A stretch of 64,000 nucleotides of DNA from Megaustenia siamemsis (Eukaryota; Mollusca; Gastropoda; Stylommatophora; Ariophantidae), in the NCBI GenBank assembly GCA_032433765.1, contig JAVIAB010000160.1, forward strand, positions 30,858,121 to 30,922,120, in the 5' to 3' direction. The notes beneath the pieces are model-generated. The model saw only the letters and a list, made by a program, of their open reading frames with translations, made no database searches and was not told the origin of the DNA. This document shows, piece after piece, positions 46,389-51,159 of the stretch (its first letter is position 1; every line of letters begins with the position of its first letter). Both the position numbers and the translations under genes were made by a program.

Positions 46389-48010
46389 GTATGTTTTTTT
46401 CCCCCCTGTTAAAGGTCTATTGTGTAGAAACGTCGTTCTGGGTTGTGTTGTCCACTTGTCCCGTGAAGCTTTAACCATACCTGTTATATATATATATTTT
46501 TTTTTTTTTTATTTCTCGTCACAATTAGCTTCACTGCAGTTTCGCAATTTGATGCATTTAAGAGCATTTCTTTGCCTTGACCCGGCTTGTATAAAGGACG
46601 TTGAACGACCTTTCATTTTTGTGTCCTATTTTGTTTGATTTTGTCTCTTATTTATCACAGTTGAAGACCTTGAGTCAAAACTGATTTTGTTGTTGTCTTG
46701 TCTTTTATGCAAAGCTGACAAATAACAGTGTGTCTTAATTTACTGTATTTCTTACTTGTTTCGTACTCCATGTAGAGGAATCACATGACTCGATCGTTCA
46801 GTGGCACGTCTCTAGATCTGCTTGAGTTAACAATTTATCAATATTAGAAATTAACATTTGAAAAATATTAATTGCTTTGAAATTATTCCAAATGTATCAA
46901 CTTTTGTCACATTTAAAATATTTTGATCTATAAATTAAAAAAAAATTTGCTTCCACAGATATAGTCAACAGTTCCAGAGGAACCGTGAACATTTCGGGAG
47001 CAGTTATATTTGATCTGTCCAACATTCTTCAAAAACCTGACGGTGCCATGGGCGGAGAGGTTCTTAAAGTTAAAATAAGAAGAACCCCGTGCCCATATGT
47101 GTTCCCTAATAGGTCGATGTTGTATGAGTACTGTAACATTAATAGTACAGTCTTAGACAGGTTCTGGGTTTACAATCAAAAAGAAACAATGAGAGACTTG
47201 CAAAAAAATCATCATGAAGGAACAAAGCTTGAAACAGTGAAATTAGAGTTGCAGAGAAGCTATCACGAAGAGTCAGAATTTCAGAGCAGCAAAAGTGAGA
47301 ACAACATGGAAAGTAGCGAAGAGTCTGCGTCAGGAGACGAACCAGAGAAGACAGAGTTTGTTGGTGAATTAACATGGACTGTACCAGACGATATACAAGG
47401 AAACCATGGCGGAAGTAATAAAACCACTCCGACCCCTTTGATCTCCGACGAATTTAGTTCATCAACACTGGCGAATGCTGAAAATTCACCGGAACATCAA
47501 AGTTCGAGACCAACAATCCACCATCGACAAGCTAGAAGTGTAGACGATGAGACGACGACTGTCTTGCGACTTCTGAGAAGCGAAGAGTTGACTCAGCAAC
47601 AACAAAAGCGCCATGTGAAGAGCGCCCGAAGACCTTATAAAAAGAAGCGCCATCTGAACGACGAATGTGTTATCAAACCAGATCGTTTGACTGGTGAATG
47701 CAAGCGAAACTCTTTCTACATGAGTTTCCAACTTCACATGAATCGTTGGGACATTCTGGTGCCAGATTATTTAATTGACATCGGCTATTGCTCAAACAGC
47801 TGTCGTCATGCCGCTCATTTCTCGACTGGCATGGACTATCTGACGGCTCATGCAATCATCGTTAACAGTATAAGGGGGAAAACTCCAATGATATCTTGCT
47901 CACCCCGAAAGATGTCAACAATCTCAATCCTCAAATTGAATCACTTAGACATGTCCTTTGTCGTTGAGAATCTTTGGAATGCCAAGGTCGAATCATGTTG
48001 GTGCACTTAA
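26488..48010 (+). CDS. TGF-beta superfamily ligand, three coding exons
   Basis: Joining 26488-26827, 45089-45256 and 46959-48010 gives one 519-residue frame; both introns are GT-AG and phase 1. Residues 1 to about 30 form a signal peptide. Residues ~31-400 are a propeptide with many N-glycosylation sequons (NFT, NQS, NVT, NET, NSS, NIS, NST, NKT). RPYKKKR at 394-400 is a furin-type site, releasing a 119-residue mature domain with the cystine-knot layout: C at GEC, GYCSNSC, ISC, then ESCWC at the end, with WDILVPDYLIDIGYC and AHAIIVNSI typical of the fold. A second R-x-x-R (RQAR) lies 38 residues upstream. The usual CC pair is SC here, so the interchain-disulfide cysteine is absent, and an extra Cys sits near the mature N-terminus. 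The mature domain looks closer to BMP-type than TGF-beta-type ligands, but diverged. As a family it is secreted and binds type I/II receptor kinases. Expression and activity are unknown. Confidence 0.85.
26838..27120. other. Start of the 18.3-kb first intron
   Basis: From 26828 to 45088 the sequence is the ligand gene's first intron. Its content is almost wholly transposons, listed separately. This stretch itself is T-rich with nothing recognised. Confidence 0.6.
27120..27480. repeat. Degenerate tandem repeat with a CTCAGTTTAATTAAACTTT core
   Basis: The core CTCAGTTTAATTAAACTTT occurs near 27163, 27217 and 27342, each followed by GAGGC/AAGGC-like sequence and by ACGGATT- or CGGATTGTGA-like spacers. 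AGTTTAATTAAACT is itself palindromic. Unit spacing is irregular (about 54 and 125 bp). Confidence 0.75.
27535..28014 (+). mobile_element. SINE-A dimer, two head-to-tail units
   Basis: Unit 1 (27535-27750) has box A and box B (GGGTTCGATCCC) but stops abruptly after CACCATATTC. Unit 2 (27751-28014) begins GGGAGCCGCGATAG and runs to the full 3' end with a T tail. Only a weak 6-bp direct repeat, TCCTGG (27531-27536 and 28019-28024), flanks the pair. Unit 2 box B carries one change (GGGTTTGATCCC). The clean head-to-tail junction suggests a dimer rather than two chance insertions. Confidence 0.85.
28068..28215. repeat. 49-bp tandem repeat
   Basis: Three copies, including GGCTGTTACTGTTCTGTCAC followed by GTTGCCATATATATG. 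The start-to-start period is 49 bp. Frames through it are artefacts. Confidence 0.95.
28729..29015. repeat. Pentanucleotide CTCCT/CACCT array
   Basis: About 285 bp of CTCCT units with scattered CACCT and two slips (CTTTC at ~28804, CCTCC at ~28909). It is pure pyrimidine apart from the A in CACCT. A long Ser/Leu/Pro frame across it is not a gene. Confidence 0.97.
29176..29419 (-). mobile_element. SINE-A, complete minus-strand copy
   Basis: Reverse complement of the SINE-A consensus, with box B (GGGATCGAACCC on plus) at about 29357-29368, box A near 29397-29408, and the 3' tail at 29176-29185. A perfect 15-bp target duplication, AAACAGACACTGAAA, lies at 29161-29175 and 29420-29434. Confidence 0.93.
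29435..29874. other. Intronic, nothing recognised
   Basis: No feature seen apart from a short GA-rich run near 29830-29862. Confidence 0.6.
29887..31152 (+). mobile_element. LINE gamma, 5'-truncated with target duplication
   Basis: Begins mid-RT at SLLSHVGKLHAKILEK. An open stretch of about 215 codons follows with GFRKNKGCTGALFTLKQL, the catalytic AFIDQEKAFDRV, GVRQGCLLSP (with a C-run expansion just after) and FLFADDQAL, where the YADD box reads FADD. After one TAG the frame continues with EEFKYLGSLMTND, RALYNTIFIPTLHYQCQTW and QQMKWFGYVTRQSP. It ends with a GAA-rich tail. A 12-bp target duplication, AATACTGATAGC, lies at 29875-29886 and 31153-31164. The RT looks RTE-like. Few stops suggest a fairly young insertion. 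Confidence 0.88.
31165..31955. other. Intronic, one small direct repeat
   Basis: Two diverged copies of a ~35-bp stretch containing AAGTAAGAATGACGTT (near 31381 and 31427). Nothing else recognised. Confidence 0.6.
31956..32064 (+). mobile_element. RTE-alpha fragment, left part of a split element
   Basis: Encodes a decayed form of the RTE-alpha stretch KGLSLNSKKTEVMV (here KGTRLKNKNTQVIV), then TKKK, and stops at GGACAATATTAAA. The next part of the RTE-alpha frame (FKY..ML..D.RC) appears at 34572, so 2.5 kb carrying the EGF/lectin relic lies between two parts of one LINE. Confidence 0.7.
32069..33530 (+). pseudogene. Decayed EGF-repeat / galactose-binding-lectin-like secreted gene
   Basis: From ATG 32071 a frame reads MTSWDAPRWKFVRVLAVVYA and a hydrophobic stretch, a likely signal peptide, to a TAA at 32206. 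From about 32313 an EGF-like reading appears (CVDGWFGANCALQCHC, then CDRATGTCTNGDSC) interrupted by several in-frame stops. 32542-33020 resembles a galactose-binding, F-type-lectin-like module (VGMWLSNRTQ, then after a break ALTVCEVQTF). 33045-33500 returns to EGF repeats across frame changes (DTCPDGNFGLQCEQTC, CKGTFYGSDCTLK). EGF plus such lectin modules are known in expanded mollusc receptor-like families. Multiple stops and frameshifts make this a relic. Its first ~230 bp match the 5' end of the K retroposon at 49941 (inverted). Confidence 0.7.
33660..34240. repeat. ~40-bp minisatellite, TCATATCTCATATCTTTGTG type
   Basis: About 14 imperfect units built on GTCATATCTCATATCTTTGTG plus TGTGCATGTCTATGTTA. 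Several Cys/His/Val-rich frames run through it and are not considered coding. Confidence 0.9.
34241..34571. other. Right part of the 2.5-kb insert in RTE-alpha, unclassified
   Basis: No coding signal. CAATCAGAGT at 34448-34457 pairs with ACTCTGATTG at 34541-34550. The stretch ends in a (GA)n run next to the LINE. Confidence 0.5.
34572..34790 (+). mobile_element. RTE-alpha fragment, right part of a split element
   Basis: Frame EFKYIETMLFLDARCTTKVR matches the alpha signature FKYMGTMLTSDGRC and continues with LAKTELQRKENILTN. It resumes the fragment ending at 32064. Confidence 0.7.
34985..35970 (-). mobile_element. RTE-beta LINE, longest copy (RT to 3' end)
   Basis: Minus-strand reading from the RT core to the 3' end: MDIKRGVRQGCILSPSLFNL, NNLRYADDTVLLAENP (YADD), NIKKTKTMIINKEN, CYNYLGHTI, AKCYIFSIFLYGAETWTLD, EMWIYRRIGRIGWKEKKTND, and the terminal CACTCGATGATGATG (plus strand 34993-35008). 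A few stops and frameshifts break it, and it is 5'-truncated within the RT. It is the best template for this family in the window. Confidence 0.88.
35971..36350. other. Intronic, nothing recognised
   Basis: AT-rich; no feature seen up to the left inverted repeat of the mariner-like element. Confidence 0.6.
36351..38233 (+). mobile_element. Mariner-superfamily DNA transposon, 1.9 kb, TA-flanked
   Basis: Imperfect terminal inverted repeats of about 100 bp. The left starts GCTTGTTTCATAAG and the right ends with its relative TGAAACGAGC. Further inward matches include CCTAACTT/CCCAACTT and TTTTAAACCG/CTCTAACCG. The ends sit next to TA dinucleotides (36349-36350 and 38234-38235), the usual target duplication of the Tc1/mariner/IS630 superfamily. 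The transposase (36732-37781) is internally deleted, so this copy cannot move by itself. Confidence 0.85.
36732..37781 (+). pseudogene. Long-spacing DDE transposase (close to DD82E), internally deleted
   Basis: 36732-37187 encodes the N-terminal helix-turn-helix region (KRSFNRWIQERDRQC, then ISKSTLWRNVRAAGFTFRK) and ends in TAA at 37185. The same frame resumes at once (SIDNRDYHSEMNGHIF) and from 37218 runs 187 codons. It contains SCLIMDNAAYHN, with the second catalytic Asp, and LPPYHAHLNPIELIWAKLKG, with the catalytic Glu. I count 83 residues between that Asp and Glu, close to the DD82E (Sailor) group rather than the usual DD34D/DD34E. The first catalytic Asp block (DETW-type) is missing at the 37187 junction: a segment of probably 100 or more codons has been lost. 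Confidence 0.82.
38236..38838. other. Intronic, with a 35-bp tandem repeat
   Basis: 38391-38490 holds three copies of a 35-bp unit beginning GTTACATTTGTTGAGACTAA (starts 38391, 38426, 38461). The remainder shows no feature. Confidence 0.8.
38852..39182 (-). mobile_element. SINE-C, complete tRNA-derived SINE
   Basis: On the minus strand the head reads GGGGGACTGCTTGGTCTCGA (box A region), then a box B-like GGGTTCAAATCCC (plus 39117-39129). The body is unrelated to SINE-A or SINE-B and ends in an A-rich tail (plus 38852-38862). A perfect 13-bp target duplication, ACCTATTTTATTT, lies at 38839-38851 and 39183-39195. Confidence 0.9.
39325..39690 (-). mobile_element. RTE-alpha 3' end
   Basis: The minus frame carries MLRVSSTAKNTKEDILKR, then LIGHIMRGGKLEYMVSA, the alpha C-terminus (compare LFGHVMRREQLEYIVTTGKI at 40184-40528), and ends in the alpha 3' terminus, whose plus-strand complement is GCCATACCGGTTGGCGTAGG. 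Confidence 0.85.
39825..40090 (+). mobile_element. LINE epsilon 3' end, degenerate
   Basis: Broken reading with KWFGHL, KKGRRKNWTE and WEDNINEW-like segments resembles the common LINE C-terminus GKRRRGRQRKRWEDNIKEW. No RT is left. It belongs to a different lineage from alpha and beta, judged by these motifs only. Confidence 0.55.
40128..40860 (-). mobile_element. RTE-alpha LINE, RT core plus C-terminus with internal deletion
   Basis: The minus strand encodes GGHYINNLRYADDTVLIAKS with ELQEMLDIILKDSKNKEL (40561-40830). After a deletion come ESVEMWFYRRMLRIPWTVKK, LFGHVMRREQLEYIVTTGKI and RRDRGKQREKKIPDSLREWL (40184-40528), then the 3' end with an ATG-repeat tail near 40130. Confidence 0.88.
40940..41330 (+). 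mobile_element. RTE-alpha 3' end, interrupted by family K
   Basis: Sense RTE-alpha sequence from about 40945, broken at 41000 by a 172-bp K copy and resuming at 41173 with FEATEMGFLRRIESRH and the 3' terminus GCCTACGCCAACCGGTATGG plus an ATG-repeat tail (41296-41330). Confidence 0.8.
41001..41172 (+). mobile_element. Family K retroposon, 172-bp copy
   Basis: A 5'-truncated copy in sense orientation ending CCTTCCATAACC plus AAATA. A 10-bp target duplication, AGACAAAGGA, lies at 40991-41000 and 41173-41182, both parts of the host LINE. Its sequence matches the last 170 bp of the copies at 17389, 48489 and 61414 (antisense reading ITANELKSIIAQPPVP in all of them). Confidence 0.85.
41388..44211 (+). 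mobile_element. I-superfamily LINE (Nimb-like), 5'-truncated with target duplication
   Basis: A 12-bp target duplication, TTAGAAAAGCGT, lies at 41376-41387 and 44212-44223. The 3' end has a GATAGATA-type tail. The element lacks ORF1 and the endonuclease but keeps an uninterrupted RT-RNase H frame, so it is a recent insertion by 5'-truncated target-primed reverse transcription (family mechanism). Two degraded relatives occur at 45943-46275 (plus) and 60438-61203 (minus). Confidence 0.9.
41429..44179 (+). CDS. Reverse transcriptase-RNase H polyprotein of I-superfamily LINE
   Basis: A 916-codon frame without stops. The open frame reaches back to 41390, so the true N-terminus is lost. Approximate residues: LKMKKSPGNDGVSNEMIKN (146, RT finger), SSYRPISLTSCLCKTMERII (207), WIDLKKAFDKVWKEGL (275, first catalytic Asp block), RQGVPQGGVLSPTLF (335), AMYADDLVMW (366, YADD), YLGVTFDNKLSW (442, thumb). 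RNase H lies at about 662-790: VYTDGS, YDAEIQAIKLAI, FLTDARSVLQAL and WIPSHCGIPGNEKADQLAKE supply D, E, D and D. The C-terminus has a CTCG..TAEHILQDC zinc-binding pattern at about 857. An RNase H-bearing RT without an attached integrase fits the I superfamily; the Nimb assignment is a guess from general resemblance. Confidence 0.93.
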   Translation: METSRKQAENNPCQEHHNNYQHAKAKFQRAKLQARRRSWKEKTESLNLERDTRKVWKLVKQLNDEGTERNTKITLKKDGNILTGKQAANYFADSFANDNNIEISLEKRQEIRLKQQNARQEETTHEVMETPITQRELELAISKLKMKKSPGNDGVSNEMIKNLGTAAKAKLLQIYNICWITGRVPQAWREAIMIPLLKPGKDGSMTSSYRPISLTSCLCKTMERIINLRLQWYLESENLLVPQQAGFRQCYSTEDQATYLSQEIEDAFQEKKLVLAAWIDLKKAFDKVWKEGLLKKLRNYGVNGRMYKWVKAYLHNRRARVQLDGLKSKKVLLRQGVPQGGVLSPTLFLIYINDLVTELPHGIKVAMYADDLVMWCTEEYATVASKLLQRAMNALNSWTNRWCISINTDKCSTTLFTLSPKQKAEAIYINNEPVKEDIQATYLGVTFDNKLSWKQQINKATQKARRKLAILRKLCGTTWGASGKILSKVYQQCIRPHLEYGSSAWCSASNTTLQELDKVQNQALRVITGAMKSTPILEMEKLWRIPALRERRDTKVLIQAEKFVCMPRHLMKDRFQNLALGRLKRSSFIHQAKRISRQTPDMPRVVKPLLPIPEQTPWTDESGLSVQIRTEVKGIVDKEEQNSLQRKTIALSFLDEEYPQDLWIRVYTDGSAQNAVKNGGAGAYIEYPNNTRDMNKIATGKYCHNYDAEIQAIKLAIAKLLNSNLSPQPVVFLTDARSVLQALQSRKLPHLQTLLTELCKHHRVALQWIPSHCGIPGNEKADQLAKEGSTGTQLDTPVTYHHKKQIIKSIRGPQAPNQDAFHNMDRYEQVIIIRLRTGHNRLHSHMYTKFKIGTSTTCTCGQAPQTAEHILQDCTEYSRLRKIHWPIDTTLQTKLYGPLQELQKTVKFIQETTLQI
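44224..44349. other. Flank of the I-superfamily insertion
   Basis: Short sequence between the insertion and the next LINE fragment; nothing recognised. Confidence 0.5.
44350..44715 (-). mobile_element. RTE-alpha 3' end
   Basis: The plus strand opens with the complement of the alpha 3' terminus (ATCATCATCATGTGCCATAC, then CGGTTGGCG) and continues with antisense C-terminal coding. Closest in layout to 39325-39690. Degenerate. Confidence 0.85.
44745..44900 (+). mobile_element. Possible LINE 3' relic
   Basis: Reads RARGRLRVRLTDNIKETLQQ, resembling the basic C-terminal stretch of RTE-like elements, followed by a stop. Weak. Confidence 0.35.
45089..45256 (+). CDS. TGF-beta ligand exon: middle of propeptide
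   Basis: A pyrimidine-rich acceptor (CCCTCTTCAG ending 45088) and the donor GGAC|GTAAGC at 45256/45257 bound a 168-nt exon. Its first two bases complete the codon begun at 26827 (G+CT) and its last base pairs with AT of the next exon, so both junctions are phase 1. It encodes TYDTDTATFTDCTLCGK, RCNVTRIELLVPLLHK and NETANHVTFVEIN. Two N-glycosylation sequons and three cysteines are present. Confidence 0.78.
45265..45336. repeat. CA/CG microsatellite
   Basis: (CA)n with a CACG section, eight bases into intron 2. Confidence 0.95.
45337..45942. other. Intron 2, nothing recognised
   Basis: A poly-C run at 45425-45437 and a T run at 45895-45905; no coding or repeat family identified. Confidence 0.6.
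45943..46325 (+). mobile_element. Chimera of I-superfamily LINE fragment and RTE-alpha 3' end
   Basis: 45943-46275 matches 43790-44123 of the I-superfamily element (mostly single-base differences, including RCNRCG-type decay). It then switches, without a gap, to the RTE-alpha 3' terminus (ATCACCTACGCCAGCAGGCA, then a TGATGATG tail) at 46276-46325. Confidence 0.85.
46333..46388. repeat. TG microsatellite
   Basis: (TG)n, about 27 units, in intron 2. Confidence 0.97.
46389..46958. other. End of intron 2, nothing recognised
   Basis: T-rich to AT-rich sequence leading to the acceptor TTGCTTCCACAG (ending 46958). Confidence 0.6.
46959..48010 (+). CDS. TGF-beta ligand exon: rest of propeptide and mature domain
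   Basis: Starts after the acceptor at 46958; the first two bases finish a His codon begun in the previous exon. It encodes NSSRGTVNISGAVIFDLSNI (propeptide), a long Glu/Ser/Gln-rich linker, RQAR (359-362) and RPYKKKR (394-400) cleavage sites, then the mature domain from 47651 to the TAA at 48008-48010. Mature cysteines are DEC, GEC, GYC, NSC, ISC, ESC and WC. Having the whole mature domain in the last exon is usual for this superfamily. Confidence 0.9.
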
Positions 48011-48258
48011 GAACTACGGTTTACTGTAGAAATATGCATGATAAGTTTGCAGTAAATATCTGCCAAAGAAATTAGCTTTTAAAAAATATTATAATGTATT
48101 TAAAGAAAGTGTGTAGCTCTTGCTTTTTATTGCATTGATAACGGAAAATATAAAAAGGGGATCTCATTCGCTACGTAATCCGCCACTTTCGCAATAATTC
48201 TAACATCAGCAAAGATATTGTAACGGAATTTGAATTGGTGTACGTTCATTGTATGAGA

Positions 48259-48264
48259 AATAAA
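48259..48264 (+). promoter_or_regulatory. Candidate polyadenylation signal
   Basis: AATAAA about 250 nt after the ligand stop codon. Position is plausible; no other evidence. Confidence 0.45.
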
Positions 48265-48488
48265 AAGAAATGCATCTGTAGTGTGTATGTGTGGTGTCTA
48301 ATGGTTGCTAAACGAGTAGCGCAGCCTGCCTGAAGCGCCTCTCCGCTGATCTCTATCAATTGGTTGAGGGTGCCTACACTATACGCATGTTGTTCGTGAC
48401 TATCAATGTACAGTAGCTGTGAGTTCCACACATGAATGTGGACAATTTGTTGGTGCACTATGAGTATTTGAATGAGTGTTTTAATGAG

Positions 48489-49941
48489 TTATTATTATTA
48501 TTGTTATTGGTTATGGAAGGCCTCGGTATCACTGCAAACGAATTAAAATCCATAATTGCTCAACCGCCCATGCCAGTGGAATCATCCGAATTACTAACTC
48601 ATCTCCCAAACAAAGAAAGGTAACTATAGTCCCCATCGTAGCAGTCTCAGCACACGCCAAAAGACATAAGGCGAAACCGCGCAGAAAGTGAACACAGCCA
48701 ACTGTTCCCCGTCATACGATATCATCATTCATCGTAAACAAGCGGGATATCGAAGCAGGATCAAAACGGATGAGACACACAGCTCACGGTGTGCACAGAG
48801 CACTTAACTCAGTAGCTCCTGCAACAAGCCGGACTTGGAATATGAGGAAACTGCAAGAAGGAACACTTTTCAGACATAGCCTTCAATGGTTCCTGCCGCC
48901 TATCCACCATATACCATGGAAGTTCGCGTCCTCCCGAAAATGATGATCGTCATAGCACTTGATGATGTTAGGCCATCATTGATGACTCCAATTCCAAACA
49001 TATAGACACACAGTGGTGGTAAGTTATCATTTCCAATCCAACAGAAGCCACATGACCTGTAGTTAGTAAAAACACAATTGATGATGTTCTCCGCTCCCTT
49101 CTTGTAGCTGCCGCCACACGATTCTGATGTCTCATTAACTTGGACATCATTCAAGAACAATGTCAGATGAACATTCCATAGATATGGCTTTGCTGATGAA
49201 GTGCTTGGTGCAACAGTTGTATCAATCATAGTGGAGGCTCCTGGTATGTGGTCATTAATATCACAGACAGCACATGATGTTATATTCAGAATTTCTTTCA
49301 GGGGTGTAAATACGTGGCACACACATGGAGAGTGGTTTGTGGTCACAGTAATCCCATTAAAGACAATTCTAGGGTAGCATGGCATAGCTGTTTCAGAACA
49401 GCACAATCCTGTGATGTTTTCTGTGTTCGCTATAAAACTGCTGCTGCTACCCAATCCTGACCAATTATAGGTGTGGACATTATTCACTTGCAATGACAAA
49501 ACTGCTTTGTTTACATCATAAACCTCTGGAAGCGAATCATTTATGGGACTAATAGTACAATTTATTCTTCCATCGGGGATATCTTCATTGAGTCCCAAAA
49601 AAAAAGTTGTTTGGTTAAAAAGCACATATGCTTTTGAGTTAAACACAAAATGAGCCCACTTCATAGATTCAAAATGATCCTTGCCAATGCCATCTGTTTG
49701 CACAAGTTAGGTCCTTAGCTACCAATGTCACAAACTAAGCCATCAAATTAACGACTTTATCTACAGCGAAGGTTAACGAACTGTGAACAAACATTTATGT
49801 TCAAACCCCTGAATACATTTTCAAAAATCTGCCAACTCGCTGCAATAACATTTATCGTGGTATTCAAAGTAAACATTGCTTAGTCCATAGCTCGAATATA
49901 AAAAAGCTGCCATTTTGGTGCGTCCCATGACGTCATCCTCG
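48489..49941 (-). mobile_element. Family K retroposon, longest copy (1.45 kb)
   Basis: Bounded by TTTTAATGAG at 48479-48488 and 49942-49951. On the minus strand it starts CGAGGATGACGTCATGGGAC, carries a 267-codon frame, then about 400 nt of trailer, and ends CCTTCCATAACC plus an AATAAC/AATAAT tail. Constant 3' end, variable 5' end, simple-repeat tail and target duplication point to LINE-driven retroposition. The first ~230 bp match the start of the EGF/lectin-like relic at 32069 at about two-thirds identity. In this copy the signal-peptide frame has a TAA at the place where the other has TAT. Confidence 0.8.
48900..49703 (-). CDS. Cysteine- and sequon-rich protein of family K, unknown function
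   Basis: A 267-codon open frame inside the longest K copy; not recognised. It has about 14 cysteines and eight N-glycosylation sequons (NQT, NCT, NDS, NWS, NIT twice, NHS, NET), which suggests a secreted or luminal domain. Landmarks: VFNSKAYVLFNQTTFF near the start, CCSETAMPCYP, CVCHVF, ITSCAVCDIND, then SCGFCWIGNDNLPPLCVYMF. The last ~20 codons (TIIIFGRTRTSMVYGG) run into the shared 3' part of the family. The frame opens at GTG with no signal peptide of its own. A possible acceptor (GTGCAAACAG, then ATGG) lies at its 5' edge, so the source gene could have been spliced. A homologous C-terminus in the 17389-18559 copy shows the protein belongs to the family. Whether it is made is unknown. Confidence 0.55.
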   Translation of the reverse strand: MQTDGIGKDHFESMKWAHFVFNSKAYVLFNQTTFFLGLNEDIPDGRINCTISPINDSLPEVYDVNKAVLSLQVNNVHTYNWSGLGSSSSFIANTENITGLCCSETAMPCYPRIVFNGITVTTNHSPCVCHVFTPLKEILNITSCAVCDINDHIPGASTMIDTTVAPSTSSAKPYLWNVHLTLFLNDVQVNETSESCGGSYKKGAENIINCVFTNYRSCGFCWIGNDNLPPLCVYMFGIGVINDGLTSSSAMTIIIFGRTRTSMVYGG

Positions 49942-50160
49942 TTTTAATGAGTGTTTTGAATGAGTGTTTTAATGAGTGTTTTGAGTGAGTGTTTTTGATG
50001 AGTGTTTTGAATGAGTGTTTTAATGAGTGTTTTGAATGAGTGTTTTAATGAGTGTTTAATGAGTGTTTTAATGGGTGTTTTAATGGGTGTTTTGAATGAG
50101 TATTTTCATGAGTGTTTTGAATGAGTGTTTTAATGAGTGTTTTGAATGAGTGTTTAGCTG
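49942..50160. repeat. GAGTGTTTTAATGAGTGTTTTGAAT minisatellite
   Basis: About 17 units of 12-13 bp, alternating GAGTGTTTTAAT and GAGTGTTTTGAAT. Single units are also present at 48465-48488, left of the K insertion, so the K element landed in, or beside, this repeat. Confidence 0.92.
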
Positions 50161-50654
50161 GGAAACCATTAACGGAATGCCGGGTCGGTAGCGGATGAGT
50201 CCCCACATATAAAACTTTAACGAAATGCACAACATTGTAAATGTTCAGACTATAACAATGACAGTCATTGCATATCAATACATTAGCCAACTTAGGTTAT
50301 GCTTGGTAATTAAGAACTATCGCAATCAAAAATTGTGATTAGAATTTTTCTGACCGCATTTATAGCTGTGTTGTATAAATAATGTTCAACTTTATCCAAA
50401 TTGCTCAAGTGTAATGTGAATGAATGGTCTTCCAATAAAATACTCTTTACCAAAGTGATAATTTTGCAGTTTTGTGTGTGTGTGTGTCTGCACTGGACCT
50501 CTAGTGGTCATGCACAATCATATATAAGTTTCCCGCCTGATTTTATTTTCGGACGATCTACTTTTTAAATTTCCATTGTCGTAGTTTGTTGAGTATTTTT
50601 TTTTAATAGTTGATATAATATTTCAGTTATTCTCACTCATTAGAAGTTTCCGTC
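50161..50654. other. Intergenic, nothing recognised
   Basis: AT-rich, with a short (GT)n at 50475-50489. No gene seen. Confidence 0.6.
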
Positions 50655-50870
50655 TGTCATAGTTGACTACGAATTTTACAGCGCCCCTAGAAATATTATT
50701 TTTTTCTTATCTTTAACCGTGAATTCTCTTTTTCTATGAATCTGTCTGCTTCTTGTTTGAGTTGGAGCTTTAGAGTAAGTTTCCAAAGATTGCGGTCTGC
50801 AGCTGTTTCTTCCCAGGTTGCAGGGATTATGTTCAGAGTCTTAATGTGATGTTTACACACGTCTCACTCA
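50655..50870 (-). mobile_element. LINE delta, 3' fragment
   Basis: Close relative of 25750-25935: shared CTATGAATCTGTCTGCTTCT and TTATGTTCAGAGTCTTAATG on plus, antisense to the NPAAWEDIAADRNLW region. The 3' side ends in GTCATAGTTGACTACG. Confidence 0.82.
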
Positions 50871-51159
50871 TTACAGATTAACAATCTTATGAAAAATTGC
50901 TATAAATTCTTTGAGACAACCAGCTATCTGTGACAAACAATTATGAATTTAATAGAAAACGATGTTTTTCTGTGATGGGCAGATGACAAAGTGACGCAAA
51001 ATGATGAACTGATATGGTATTTTGTGACAGTCTTTGAAACTTCGTGATACTTCTTCATATATGACTCTCTGATATTCAGGGATGTAGATTCTTTTTTTTT
51101 TAGATTCGACCATTGAGATTTTAGATCTTCACTTGGGACTCCTTGTGACAATCGACCAA
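50871..51159. other. Intergenic, nothing recognised
   Basis: No feature seen. Confidence 0.5.

Noticed and set aside
48489..48955. A conserved short peptide gene (ITANELKSIIAQPPVP reading)
   Set aside because: This plus-strand reading recurs because it is antisense to the shared 3' part of family K; target duplications place it in a retroposon and the other frames have similar open lengths.
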